In this document: positions 1 to 9,730 of the stretch, piece by piece
Layout of the letters: the number at the start of each line of letters is the position of its first letter
Position numbering within the stretch: position 1 is the stretch's first letter
Source of the DNA: Deltaproteobacteria bacterium
Lineage (GTDB): Bacteria; Desulfobacterota; Desulfarculia; Adiutricales; Adiutricaceae
NCBI GenBank assembly: GCA_031279515.1
Contig: JAITII010000008.1
Span: forward strand, 1-60,001
Reading direction: 5' to 3'
Length of the DNA stretch: 60,001 bases
Program-made: the position numbers and the translations under genes
Notes under the pieces: generated by a model
What the model was told of the DNA's origin: nothing
The model's database searches: none
What the model saw: only the letters and a program-made list of their open reading frames with translations

Positions 1-429
1 GGCAATATCCAGGTACATACCTCATCTGGGCATGTTACTTACGAGCAAATAGTACACCATGTAGAATTTATAAACTCCCTTATGGAACAGATGAATCAGT
101 ATGAGCATGAGATGACTAAAGGAGATGACAGGCCCACCCTAGATAAGCAAAGTAAACCTTCTTTTCAGACATTTGCTGCGCCCAAAGCTTCACCTGATAT
201 CTTAGACTCTCCTAAAAAGCCAGTAGAAGTAAAATCTGATATAAAGGGCCCGGTTAAGGGCAAGCCTGAGCCTAAAAATGACGACTCCAAGCCCGCAGAG
301 CAGGCCTCTTTAAAGCTTGTCACATATTGTCCTAATTGTTCTACACCTTATACATATACCAAGGGACAAGAAGGTCAAAGCGCCAAATGCCGCAAGTGCG
401 GTACTTCTATAACTATTCCCAAGCTTTAA
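1..429 (+). CDS. C-terminal part of a zinc-ribbon protein (cut by window edge)
   Basis: The frame is open from base 1, so this is the 3' end of a longer gene; the Met codons at 82 and 91 are probably internal. The visible part has a charged, low-complexity middle rich in Lys, Pro, Ser and Asp (a likely disordered linker) and ends in a zinc ribbon with two Cys pairs, YCPNCSTPY and KCRKCGTSI, close to the stop. Short CxxC...CxxC ribbons of this kind (MJ0042/FmdB-like) are common at the ends of bacterial regulatory or envelope proteins and usually serve as small binding modules. The function cannot be assigned from this fragment. It is followed after 42 bases by dut on the same strand. Confidence 0.6.
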   Translation, partial: GNIQVHTSSGHVTYEQIVHHVEFINSLMEQMNQYEHEMTKGDDRPTLDKQSKPSFQTFAAPKASPDILDSPKKPVEVKSDIKGPVKGKPEPKNDDSKPAEQASLKLVTYCPNCSTPYTYTKGQEGQSAKCRKCGTSITIPKL

Positions 430-471
430 CAAAGCTTAACTATCATTTTTTTACCTTCGCTTTGAGGATTT

Positions 472-939
472 ATGGAACCAAGAAACGATGTCTTGCACTT
501 AGTTATCGAGTTTAAAAGAGCCGATTCAGACAGCTCTTGGCCACTTCCCACAAGGGGCTCGGAAGGGGCTTCTGGCTTAGATTTATCTGCCCACTTGGAT
601 GCCCCTGTACAGTTAGCTCCCGGGGAAATAAAGCTAATACCTACCGGATGGTGCGTAGCTATACCACTTGGTTACGAGGGCCAGGTTCGTCCCAGAAGCG
701 GGGTGGCTTCCAAAAGGGGGCTTACCATCATTAATACCCCTGGTACTATTGACAGTGACTACCGAGGGGAGATCTTCCTGGCGATGATTAATCTTAGTTC
801 AGTAGTCCAGACCCTTACCCGCGGAGAGCGGCTTGGGCAGTTGGTGATTTCTAAGGTTGCAAGACCTGAGATAATTTTAAAGGAAACGCTTTCCGACACG
901 GTCAGGGGTTCTGGTGCCTTCGGATCCACTGGAAGCTGA
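472..939 (+). CDS. dut: Deoxyuridine 5'-triphosphate nucleotidohydrolase (dUTPase)
   Basis: Hydrolyses dUTP to dUMP and pyrophosphate, which keeps uracil out of DNA and supplies dUMP for thymidylate synthesis; normally a cytosolic homotrimer. All five trimeric-dUTPase motifs are visible in order: ASGLDLSA (I), RPRSGVA (II), NTPGTIDSDYRGEI (III, with the catalytic Asp), RGERLGQLV (IV) and the Gly-rich C-terminal arm RGSGAFGSTG (V). At 155 residues the length is typical. The ATG at 472 follows TGAGGA, a plausible ribosome-binding site. The next gene starts 4 bases after the stop, so the two are probably co-transcribed. Confidence 0.95.
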   Translation: MEPRNDVLHLVIEFKRADSDSSWPLPTRGSEGASGLDLSAHLDAPVQLAPGEIKLIPTGWCVAIPLGYEGQVRPRSGVASKRGLTIINTPGTIDSDYRGEIFLAMINLSSVVQTLTRGERLGQLVISKVARPEIILKETLSDTVRGSGAFGSTGS

Positions 940-943
940 CCCC

Positions 944-1711
944 ATGCGATTCTGTCTACTTGCCAGTGGCTCCAAGGGCAACTGTTTATGGATAGAAGAG
1001 GGCGGTGTAGCCATTATTATCGACAACGGCCTCAGCTTATCGGAGCTGAAAAGCCGGGTGAAAAAAAGGAATCTTGATTTTAAGAGCTTAGCAGCAGTCT
1101 TTCTCACCCACGAGCACTCGGATCATATGAGCGGAGTAGGGGTTCTGTGCCGAGCTTATGGACTTACCCTTCACACGAGTCCTCTTACCCTGAATGCCGC
1201 ATACGACGGTATAGGAAAAGTGGATTTCTCTCCCATAGTGAGCGGTGAGACGGTCAAAATAGGTCCCTTGGTGGTTTCTGCCTTTTCCTCATCCCACGAT
1301 TCAGTCGATTCTCAGGTCTACGTCATTAGAGGCTCCAATTCTTCTTTGGGAATGGCTACGGACCTGGGGGTGGTAACCCACCTGGTGCGCCAGAATTTCC
1401 TCTCTTTAACTGCCCTGGTCCTTGAATTTAACCACGATCTTAAGATGCTCCTAAAGGGTCCCTATCCTTTATTCTTAAAGCAGCGCGTGCGCAGCCGCCG
1501 CGGTCATCTTTCCAACGCAGATGCCTCCGTCTTTCTCTCCCAGGTGAACCACTCCGGCCTAAAGCTGGTGGTCTTAAGCCATCTCTCCGAGACCAACAAT
1601 GACCCTCTCTTGGCGCTTTCAGCAGCCAAGGAGGCCATAAGCAAGGGACCGGGTAAGCCAAAAATTCAGGCCGCCAACCAATGGGAACCGACCCCTGTTT
1701 TTGAGATCTAA
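944..1711 (+). CDS. Metallo-beta-lactamase-fold hydrolase (YycJ/WalJ-like)
   Basis: A 255-residue hydrolase of the metallo-beta-lactamase superfamily. The N-terminus reads MRFCLLASGSKGN, the pattern seen in YycJ/WalJ-type proteins, followed by the metal-binding motif THEHSDHMSG; later conserved elements include the Asp in ATDLG and a His in SHLSETNN. Members of this branch are thought to be single- or double-strand DNA exonucleases linked to repair or wall control; the exact substrate here is unknown. I chose ATG 944 rather than the upstream in-frame ATG 914, because 914 would overlap dut and add ten residues before the conserved start. Probably an operon with dut. Confidence 0.85.
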   Translation: MRFCLLASGSKGNCLWIEEGGVAIIIDNGLSLSELKSRVKKRNLDFKSLAAVFLTHEHSDHMSGVGVLCRAYGLTLHTSPLTLNAAYDGIGKVDFSPIVSGETVKIGPLVVSAFSSSHDSVDSQVYVIRGSNSSLGMATDLGVVTHLVRQNFLSLTALVLEFNHDLKMLLKGPYPLFLKQRVRSRRGHLSNADASVFLSQVNHSGLKLVVLSHLSETNNDPLLALSAAKEAISKGPGKPKIQAANQWEPTPVFEI

Positions 1712-2007
1712 AGGCGTTAAACGGGTAAAACCTGATAATATGATACTTTATTAGATAGTATTATATATATTTATGCTTTAATGAGATTTAATTATTTGCT
1801 TATTTAACTGAAATTCTTATCTCACTGTACTATTTTCTCATTTCTCCTTTGGAAACTTTAAAAGCCTTGTTAATAAAGCCTAAAAGTTTTAAAAAGCCTT
1901 ATTGCCCATTGACTGTAAGCCTTAAATAGTGTACGGTATCTAATTTAGCGCACAATTTTCCTTCTTTAAGTGATAGTGCCAGCTTAGTTTTCTTTTTTGA
2001 GGATACC

Positions 2008-3930
2008 ATGGCTTTTTATATTACCACTCCCATATATTACGTTAACGCCAAACCGCACTTGGGGCATGCGTATACCACCATTGTGTGCGACACCTTGACT
2101 AGGTTCCATAGGCTTTTAGGGGAAGATACGTATTTTTTGACGGGTACTGATGAGCACGGGGACAAGATAGCCGAGGCCTCCAAGAAAGAGGGCTGTCCCC
2201 CTCAGGATTACGTAGATTACGTCTCTGCCCTTTTTAAGATTACTTGGCCCAAGTTTGATATAAAGTTTAGCGATTTTATTAGAACCACTGAGCCAAGGCA
2301 TAAGGAAGTGGTATCCCGTTTTTTAGAAAAAGTAAACGACAAGGGGGATATCTACTTTGGTGAATACGGCGGACTTTATTGCGTGGGTTGTGAGCGCTTC
2401 TACACAGAAAAGGAGCTGGTAGACGGCCTCTGTCCCGATCACAAGGTAGCCCCTAAGTTCATCGAGGAAAAAAATTATTTTTTCCGCATGAGTAACTACC
2501 AAGACTGGCTCATAGATTACATAAAGCAAAACCCTGACCTCATAAGGCCTGAGCGCTTTCGTAAAGAGGTCCTCTCCTTTCTTTCAGAACCCTTGGAGGA
2601 TCTTTGCATCAGTAGACCCAAGACCAGGCTCACCTGGGGCATAGACATACCCTTTGACAAAAATTATGTAACCTATGTCTGGTTTGATGCTTTAATCAAC
2701 TATATTACCGCCTTAGGCTGGCCCGACGGGGAGAAATACGCCCATTACTGGCCTTACGCAGAGCACTGCGTGGCCAAGGATATCCTGAAACCACATGCCA
2801 TTTTTTGGCCCACTATGCTTCAAAGTGCTGGACTTCCCATCTATAAGCACTTAAACGTTCACGGCTATTGGCAGATGGACAAGGATAAGATGAGTAAATC
2901 GGTTGGGAATGTAGTGGATATCTTCACCCTCCGCGAAGAGTTCGGGGTCTCTGCTGTTCGCTATTTTCTCATGAGGGAGATGAACTTTGGCTTAGACAGT
3001 GAGTTCTCCTATAAAAGGGTCCTAGAGCGCTATAACTCCGATCTGGCAAATGACCTGGGGAACCTCTGGCAGAGATCCATAACCATGTTGAAGAAATACT
3101 CTGGTGGTATAGTGTCATCTTCTGCCCTTAGCTCCCTTGCCCAAGACTCAGACTGGGAAAACACTCTAAAGTTATTAGTGAAAGATTATACCATTCACTT
3201 TTCCCATATGCGTCCCAGTGAGGCACTAAAGAGGGTCTGGGAATTTGTCAGCAGCTTAAATAAGCGTATAGACGTTGATGCCCCTTGGGAGCTGGCAAAA
3301 AGCGAGGATAACCGCCAGAAGCTGGATCTAGTCTTAGCCTCCTTAGTAAAAGGCCTGGCCTTGATAGGCGCTCTTATCTGGCCGGTCATGCCCATAACCG
3401 GAGAGGAGTTTTGGCGCCGCTTGGGACTTGCTCCAGAGTCCATTACCCTAGATTCCGCCGCCATCACTCTGGCTTTGGGGCACGGCAAGGTCATAGAGCC
3501 AGGGGAGGCGTTTTTCAAGAGAGCGGAAAAAGAGCCGGAACCTGGGGCCAAAGAAAAGCAAGTAAGCTCCAAAGACAGTAAAGAGAAGGCTCCAGAAGGC
3601 CGCCCTGAGGTCATCACCTATGATGATTTTGCCAAGTTGGACCTTCAGACAGGCCTTATCCTGGAAGCCGAGGCGGTGAAAAAAAGCGAAAAACTTGTGA
3701 AGCTTACAATAAAGCTTTCAGATACTTTGCGCACTATAGTAGCGGGCATCCGAAAGTCCTACACCCCAGAGGAACTAGTGGGCCAGAGCGTAGTCATTGT
3801 AGCTAACTTAGCTCCCAGAGAGCTCATGGGCATAAAGTCACACGGCATGCTCTTATGCGCCTCTGGACCTGATACCCTGTCTTTACTTACGCCCAGCCGC
3901 GAGGTGCCCCCGGGAAGTCAGGTCTCTTAA
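2008..3930 (+). CDS. metG: Methionyl-tRNA synthetase with C-terminal tRNA-binding domain
   Basis: Charges tRNA-Met with methionine. Class I signature HLGH lies at residues 17-20 and the KMSKS loop at 294-298, as usual for this family. A Cys-containing knuckle (CVGCERFY ... LCPDH) sits in the connective-peptide region. The catalytic core and anticodon-binding helices are followed by a charged, Lys/Glu-rich linker and a C-terminal OB-fold tRNA-binding domain from about residue 535 (DFAKLDLQTGLILEAE ... GIKSHGM), so the protein is the long 640-residue form. ATG 2008 follows TGAGGATACC, a good ribosome-binding site. It stands alone between two AT-rich gaps. Confidence 0.97.
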   Translation: MAFYITTPIYYVNAKPHLGHAYTTIVCDTLTRFHRLLGEDTYFLTGTDEHGDKIAEASKKEGCPPQDYVDYVSALFKITWPKFDIKFSDFIRTTEPRHKEVVSRFLEKVNDKGDIYFGEYGGLYCVGCERFYTEKELVDGLCPDHKVAPKFIEEKNYFFRMSNYQDWLIDYIKQNPDLIRPERFRKEVLSFLSEPLEDLCISRPKTRLTWGIDIPFDKNYVTYVWFDALINYITALGWPDGEKYAHYWPYAEHCVAKDILKPHAIFWPTMLQSAGLPIYKHLNVHGYWQMDKDKMSKSVGNVVDIFTLREEFGVSAVRYFLMREMNFGLDSEFSYKRVLERYNSDLANDLGNLWQRSITMLKKYSGGIVSSSALSSLAQDSDWENTLKLLVKDYTIHFSHMRPSEALKRVWEFVSSLNKRIDVDAPWELAKSEDNRQKLDLVLASLVKGLALIGALIWPVMPITGEEFWRRLGLAPESITLDSAAITLALGHGKVIEPGEAFFKRAEKEPEPGAKEKQVSSKDSKEKAPEGRPEVITYDDFAKLDLQTGLILEAEAVKKSEKLVKLTIKLSDTLRTIVAGIRKSYTPEELVGQSVVIVANLAPRELMGIKSHGMLLCASGPDTLSLLTPSREVPPGSQVS

Positions 3931-4479
3931 GGTTTTTAAACTAAAAGCTTGTGTTTTTAAGTAGATGCCTCTTTAGTATTTTTTATATTTTTTTTACTTT
4001 TTTGATTAGGGATTGTCCCCAAAGTCTTATTTACTTTTTTTGAGTATCCCAAGTTGAAATACCCGCCCGGCTTAGGTATTAACTACTCTAGAATGGTGGA
4101 AATGTCTTACCAGGGGAGAGTCTTTTTGGCCTGGGGCCTTTTTTTAGGCGCGCCTTTCGCCCTTAGAGAAAAAGCTTGTCTATACGCTTTCAAGGCTTCT
4201 AGAGGGAAAACCTTAAGGCTTAGATAGGGCGAAATACTTAAGCTAGCTTTGATTTAAAAGGGTAGAGAATAAAAATCAGACGAGGCCTTTTCTAGGGCTT
4301 ATTTACAATTATTAGCGCGCATATTTACTAGAACTGGCAAAACTATCTTGGACCATAGACTTTTTTTATTAGCTTAAATAGCCAAGTGGCGAAAATGAGC
4401 CATACAGGTTACAAATAAAAAGCTTATTTTTGGTTTCCATTATTTTGACAGAAAGTTTCCAGTTTTTCGGGTAATTTCT
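3931..4479. other. Non-coding gap between metG and trkA
   Basis: No convincing open frame is seen on either strand. The stretch is AT-rich with several T runs just after metG that could act as a termination region. A short GGCC-loop-GGCC stem followed by seven T (about 4129-4145) is a weak terminator candidate. A TTGACA hexamer at 4445-4450 lies only 30 bases before trkA, with no good -10 box at the right distance, so I do not call a promoter. Confidence 0.4.
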
Positions 4480-5835
4480 ATGAAAGTCATAGTTGCAGGG
4501 GCCGGTGAGGTTGGCTACAACATCTCGGAAAAGCTTTCCAAGGAGAAGATAGACATTGTCTTAATTGACAAGGATCCTCTTCGCCTCACGGCCATAGCCG
4601 ATACCCTGGATGTCCAGACCATTGTAAGCCCTGTAGCCCGTCCGGAGATGCTCCTGGAGGCGGGTATTAGGGATGCCGTGCTCTTTGTAGCTGTTACAGG
4701 AAGCGATTCGGACAATATCTTAGCCTGCCGCTATTCCCAGATATTGGCTCCGGAAGTGAGAAGGCTGGCCAGGGTCCGAGATGCCTCCATCTACCAGGGC
4801 CTCTCTCGGGAAGAGGTCCAAGAGTCTTTGGGTCTCACTTATATCATAGACCCAACCACCCTGGTGGTGGACACTATCATAGATTTCATGGCTATACCCG
4901 GGGCCGGTGACGTCATAGATGTCTCAGGGGGGCGCTTAAAGCTCGTGGGTTTGCGTTTAGGTCGTAACCATCCCATTGTGGGGGTACCCTTATCTCAGTC
5001 TCTGCCCCGGGACGGGGGAAATAGGCTTCTCATAGCCGCTATCTATAGGCACCATGAGCTCTTGATCCCCAACGGCCAGACAGTCTTAAAGGGCCATGAT
5101 CTTCTCTATTTGGCAGCCACCCCGGACCATCTCCCAGATGTGAGCCGCTTTTTTGATATTGAATGGACCCCTCCCAGGTCCATCTTTATCATGGGCGGCG
5201 GAGAGGTGGGCCTGCATCTGGCCAAGAGGCTGGAGCTCCAGGATTTGTCTGTAAAGCTCGTGGAGCAAAACCAAGACCGCTGTACCTTCTTAAGCCAGGT
5301 CTTAACCAGTACTATAGTAATCAAGGGGGATGCCACGGACCAGAACCTTTTAGAGGAGGAAGGCGTAGGCGAGTGCGATATCTTCATAGCAGTGGGGACA
5401 GACGATGAAAAGAACATGATCTCTTGCCTACTTGCTAGGAGATTGGGGGCTAAAAATACCATCACCAGGGTAAACCGTTTTAGCTACGTGCCCTTAGTCT
5501 CGGCTATTGGCCTGGAAGCCCTGGTATCGGCTAGGGTGGCAGCTGTGTCTGCCATCTTGAAGTACGTGAGAAAGGGCCTAGTGGTGTCAGTGGCCACCTT
5601 GCAGAACGAAGAGGCGGAGATAATAGAAATAGAGGTGCCACCGGAATCCAGACTGGCGGGAAAGCTCATCCAGGAAGCGAAATTCCCTGAGAGCGCCATT
5701 ATAGCCGCCCTGCTCCGGGGCGAGGAGGTGATTATCCCCAGGGGTAACACTACGATAATGGCAGGGGACATCCTGGCCGTAGTCTCTAAATCAGAGTCCA
5801 TTCACCTTTTAGAAAAGACCATGCGTGAAAAGTAG
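4480..5835 (+). CDS. trkA: Trk potassium uptake regulatory protein TrkA
   Basis: Cytoplasmic gating subunit of the Trk potassium transporter; binds NAD(H) and controls the TrkH channel. It has the typical duplicated architecture: two RCK units, each a Rossmann nucleotide-binding domain (GAGEVGYNISEKL at the N-terminus and GGGEVGLHLAKRL near residue 230) plus a TrkA-C domain. At 451 residues it has the usual length for two-unit TrkA. The stop is followed after 5 bases by trkH, so the pair form an operon. The neighbouring trkH is broken by a stop codon, so TrkA may now lack its partner unless another TrkH exists elsewhere. Confidence 0.95.
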   Translation: MKVIVAGAGEVGYNISEKLSKEKIDIVLIDKDPLRLTAIADTLDVQTIVSPVARPEMLLEAGIRDAVLFVAVTGSDSDNILACRYSQILAPEVRRLARVRDASIYQGLSREEVQESLGLTYIIDPTTLVVDTIIDFMAIPGAGDVIDVSGGRLKLVGLRLGRNHPIVGVPLSQSLPRDGGNRLLIAAIYRHHELLIPNGQTVLKGHDLLYLAATPDHLPDVSRFFDIEWTPPRSIFIMGGGEVGLHLAKRLELQDLSVKLVEQNQDRCTFLSQVLTSTIVIKGDATDQNLLEEEGVGECDIFIAVGTDDEKNMISCLLARRLGAKNTITRVNRFSYVPLVSAIGLEALVSARVAAVSAILKYVRKGLVVSVATLQNEEAEIIEIEVPPESRLAGKLIQEAKFPESAIIAALLRGEEVIIPRGNTTIMAGDILAVVSKSESIHLLEKTMREK

Positions 5836-5840
5836 ACCTC

Positions 5841-7292
5841 ATGGTAAATCCCAGACTCATACTCTACCTAGTGGGATGGATCACCCTTTTGACAGGGGGT
5901 ACTTTCATCTTTCCTATAATCTGCTCTTTTATTTATGAGGAAGAGGTGCTGGTAAACTTTTTTGAGGCAGCAATAGTATCCTTACTTTTTGGAGGACTCT
6001 TGATGTCTTTGGGCTATTCAGCCCGCCATCAAGAGACCCGTTACCGAGACAGCCTGGCAGTGGTGGGGATCTCCTGGTTTCTCATAAGCTGCATTGGAGC
6101 CTTGCCATACTGGTTTTCAGGCAATCTAGACGTCTGGGGAGCCGCCTTTGAATCCTTTTCCGGCTTTTCCTCCACTGGTGCCACCAATATCTCCGACCTT
6201 TCAAGCTACCCCAAGGGGCTTTTGTTTTGGCGCTGTTTTTCCCAATACCTAGGGGGCATGGGCATAGTAGTCCTCATGGTGGCAGTCTTACCCTTTTTGG
6301 GTGTAGGCGGCCAGCTCCTTTTGAAAAACGAGCTTTCTGGCCTTTCCCACGACAAGCTCAAACCCAGGGTAGCCCAGATCGCTAAGACCTTGTGGATGGT
6401 CTATCTTTCTTTTACCGTGGTACTTTTGTTTCTCTACTTACTAAGCGGGGAAAAATTCTTTGACTCATTGTGCCTTACCTTTTCCACCCTATCTACTGGG
6501 GGCTTTGCCAATTGGAATAATTCTATAGGTCATTACAACGGCTACTATGTTCCAATAGTGACTATAGTCTTTATGTATCTTGGGAGTATCAGCTTTGCCA
6601 TCCATTACCAAGTTTTCACTGGCAATCCCCGTTCTTTTTTTTTAAATCTTTAGGTCATCTTCTTTACAGCCATGATCATCCTATCCACCTTGGTGATAGG
6701 TGCCACCTTGATGATAGCCAATGTCTACCGGGGTCCAGGAGAATCTATCTTTCAGGCGCTTTTTCAGGTGGTGGCTATATTAAGCACTACAGGGCATTCC
6801 ACCACGGATTGGGGGAACTGGCCAACCCTTGCGGTGGCTGTTATGTTCCTCCTTTTCTTTTTTGGCGGCTGCTCCGGGTCCACCAGCGGGGGATTAAAAT
6901 GTGTGCGTTGGCTACTCCTCTTTAAAAGCCTCCATCGCATGTTCCGCCGCAACATCTATCCCCGAGGCGTCTTTCCGGTACGTATCCATGACAAGACCAT
7001 CCCCGAAAGTGTCCTGGAGGGTGTATGGGTATTTTTCTTTCTCTATATTATAACCCTCATCATAGGCACTCTGGTCTTAATTGCCTTGGGATTGGATTTA
7101 GTTACTTCCTTTTCAGCTACAGCTAGCTCTTTAGGTAACGTGGGCCCGGGCTTGGGGCCATTGGGTCCGGCTTATTCTTATGCCAATATCCCGGGGCCGG
7201 CAAAGGGGGTCTTAAGCCTTTGCATGCTTTTGGGAAGGCTTGAATTCTACAGCTTTGTTATTATCTTTATCCCGGAGTTCTGGAGAAAATAG
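5841..7292 (+). pseudogene. trkH: Potassium channel subunit TrkH, interrupted by one in-frame TAG
   Basis: The membrane pore subunit of the Trk system. The first part (5841-6653, 270 residues) and second part (Met at 6672 to stop at 7292) are in the same reading frame, separated only by a TAG at 6651-6653. Reading through gives one continuous TrkH of about 483 residues, with pore-loop motifs such as SGFSSTGATN, STLSTGGFAN, AILSTTGHSTTDWG and TASSLGNVGPG. The sequence around the stop (NPRSFFLNL-stop-VIFF) matches the place where relatives usually have an acidic residue, so GAG-to-TAG is the simplest explanation. Alternatives are sequencing error, two polypeptides assembling together, amber suppression, or pyrrolysine use, for which I see no support. 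The T9 run just before the stop does not rescue the frame. Confidence 0.85.
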
Positions 7293-7392
7293 AGGGCCCT
7301 TTCCTGGCTTAAGGTAAAGCTTTCCCACTACTTACTAAGATAGAATGGTAAAGGCCTCTGCAAAAGAAGCTTAGAGTTAGGCACCTTTTGGT

Positions 7393-8517
7393 CTATAATA
7401 AGTCAATTTTAAAGACTTCTGAAATAAATTGCTTAGTATCAGATGTTCTTATGGCGGCTTTATTGCCAGGATGCTCTTTAGTCAATTTATATTCCTGAAT
7501 GGTTTGTCTTTCAAATTTTTTAAAGATTTTACTAAAGTAACTGCGCTCGTTATACCCAATATATTCAGCCACTTCGGTTACGGTGTGATTGGTAAATAGA
7601 AAATAAATTTTAGAAAGAGTTACTTTACGCATATGAATATAATCCATAACGCTTACATTAAAATATTTTTTAAATATTCTACTTAGATGTCCCTGGCTTA
7701 TGTAACAATTTTTAACAAGAATATCAAGATTAATGTCTTCAGAAATATTTTTGTCGATAAAAGAAAAAAATCTCGTAAGACCATCGTAATTTTTGACGCT
7801 ATGGGCTATGAAGGAGGAATTCATTACGTAAAAAAGGCACAGTTCCACAACCTTATCTATATAAAGTAATGTTGGATCAGAAATGGGAAAAGGAGAACAT
7901 ATCTTCTCACCATGATTAGTGTTGGAAAGTATGCTATGAATCTCATATAGCTTATTATTTAGATTGAATATATTGCGACCTGTTTCTTCTTGAAGGTGGT
8001 GGCTCAAGGTGCTCATGCTATAGTAAAACTCTTCAAAAGTTTGGTCTTTGACGATGTTCCAAAGTTTTGCTATAACGGGAAATGGTTTAAGCTTATACTG
8101 CTGTTTGTGTAGTTGGAATATTTCCACTATTAGCGCTGGAGCTACAGGCTTCAAAATATGTCCAGCAAATTTTAGATTTCTGGCGAATTGGACAAATTCA
8201 AAATAATAATGGGTGGAAATTGTATATATTGTGATATTGGGGTCTATCTCAATAATTTTTGATGCTATATCAAGTCCTGTTAGCCATGGTAAAGAGATTT
8301 CTATCAAAACTATGTCAGGCGCCTCTCTTTTAACCAGCTCCAAAGCAGTGGAAAAATTTCCTATTGAATGGGTGACGGAAAAGCCCTCGATCTTTGAAAG
8401 TATTGAAATTAATGTCTGGCGCATTAAGGGATCGGTGTCAACTATCATGACACGATATAATCTTTCCTCCTGTGAGTTCTTTACTTCCCCATTGATGGGC
8501 GTAACTTTACCAGTCAT
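7393..8517 (-). CDS. AraC-type response regulator with a Glu in place of the phosphoacceptor Asp
   Basis: A 374-residue YesN-like regulator: receiver domain (about residues 20-135), a middle region, and a C-terminal two-HTH AraC DNA-binding domain (about 265-360; ISQGHLSRIFKKYF and VTEVAEYIGYNERSYFSKIFKKF). The receiver keeps the acidic pocket (D27, D29) and the switch Lys (K123 in LKPV), but the phosphoacceptor position reads LIEISLP, so it is Glu73 rather than Asp. Glu there often mimics the phosphorylated state, which suggests a constitutively active or ligand/partner-controlled activator. It points away from the C1 cluster, while a degenerate PocR sensor lies at the other end of that cluster; the two may be a non-phosphorylating pair. 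Target promoters are unknown. Confidence 0.88.
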   Translation of the reverse strand: MTGKVTPINGEVKNSQEERLYRVMIVDTDPLMRQTLISILSKIEGFSVTHSIGNFSTALELVKREAPDIVLIEISLPWLTGLDIASKIIEIDPNITIYTISTHYYFEFVQFARNLKFAGHILKPVAPALIVEIFQLHKQQYKLKPFPVIAKLWNIVKDQTFEEFYYSMSTLSHHLQEETGRNIFNLNNKLYEIHSILSNTNHGEKICSPFPISDPTLLYIDKVVELCLFYVMNSSFIAHSVKNYDGLTRFFSFIDKNISEDINLDILVKNCYISQGHLSRIFKKYFNVSVMDYIHMRKVTLSKIYFLFTNHTVTEVAEYIGYNERSYFSKIFKKFERQTIQEYKLTKEHPGNKAAIRTSDTKQFISEVFKIDLL

Positions 8518-9333
8518 GGATATTATGCCTTAGGGTTGTCGGGATATTATGTCCGAGAAGCGAAAAGGTAAAGCTTTTTAAGCTTTCCATCTTAAAGCCC
8601 CTGGGAGCCCCACCCCGGAGATTTTGATAATGGCACGAAAATTGCTATCTAAAATTGTGGTTTGTGGTTTGTAGCCTGGTCCCTTTTGGAATATCAAATG
8701 ATTTTTATTATAGCGAGAAGTACCCCTCTTATGGCGGTATTAGTCCTTTTTTCCCCTAAAGACCATCTACTTGTTGCTTAGAAAGGACTTAGCTCCCTAA
8801 CTTCAGAGATCCCGCCTCAAACTAAGGGGGTATGCCCCTGGCTTATATTCACATTTTTTGAATTTTTCCATTTTTGGCGAGACTTAGAAATCTACTTATT
8901 GTACGCTGTGGATCTAAGCATAACTGAATTAGCATCTTATGTCAACGCTTCTCTTTGCATAAGCTTTAAAGTTAGATAGGCTTCTATTTTCCTTAGTTTT
9001 TTAGCTTTTAGCCCAGACTTTAAGCTTTTTTTCCCTAGGGGGTAGAGGGGGACATAAGAGCATATTTAAAAAAAGAGCTAAAAATACTTGTGCAAAGGTG
9101 CCAAATTCATCTTCAAGAGCTCTTTAAAATTTTCTTTCAGTTATGAGATTCTTTGTCTCATTTTTAGTACAACTCATAAAATGCATGCCCCATTGAGGGC
9201 CCCCAAAACTATTTTTAGATACAAATCATGTGCTTTTATAGTAGATAATTCCCTTAAATGCCTAGCACTTAGCATAAACAAATTTGTTTCCCAATAAGTA
9301 GAAGCTTTTCGCATTTGCCCTCTGGTACTAGAG

Positions 9334-9361
9334 CCCCAAGGCCAAGAGCCAAGCCTTGGGG
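9334..9361. repeat. 9-bp perfect inverted repeat
   Basis: CCCCAAGGC, a 10-base loop, then GCCTTGGGG. A stable hairpin in a gene-free region; it is not followed by a T run on either strand, so it is not a classical terminator. Confidence 0.6.
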
Positions 9362-9636
9362 GAAAGTTTGTCAATTCTCATTTAATCTCTAGTGCGCCTC
9401 TTGCCTTTTAGTGTATTCCAAAGAGCCTTAGCCCTAATTTTAGGAAAATGTGAAGCCCTTTTTTCTCTAAGAAGAGGGCTAGAAATATTGCCAGAGGCAG
9501 GCTATAAGCCTTTTAGCTTCCCAAGGAAATGATAAGGCTTACTTTACAAAAGAGCTTTAAGGGCCTAGAAGCTTTCGCCCTCTCGGAGCTAAGATTTAGG
9601 GCTAAAAAGGGTCCAAGGGCACCCAATAGCGCTTTT

Positions 9637-9663
9637 AGACCCCCTTTTTTCAAAAGGGGGTCT
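9637..9663. repeat. 12-bp perfect inverted repeat
   Basis: AGACCCCCTTTT, a three-base loop TTC, then AAAAGGGGGTCT. This is a near-perfect cruciform or RNA hairpin in the gene-free region; there is no T-run immediately downstream in either direction. Confidence 0.7.
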
Positions 9664-9682
9664 AGGGCCTAGGGCCTTTATG

Positions 9683-9730
9683 GGGCCCAAGGGAGGGCGG
9701 ATTTAGCATAATTTAGTCCCTCTTGGGCCC
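9683..9730. repeat. 13-bp inverted repeat with a 2-base bulge
   Basis: The arms GGGCCCAAG-GG-AGGG and CCCTCTTGGGCCC pair over 13 positions with a two-base bulge around a 20-base loop. It lies 20 bases after the 9637-9663 hairpin, so the two could form one structured transcript or a palindromic repeat element. Confidence 0.6.

Noticed and set aside
1908-1937. Promoter TTGACT-17-TACGGT before metG
   Set aside because: The -35 box and spacing are fair, but the -10 box has three mismatches, so I do not list it as a feature.
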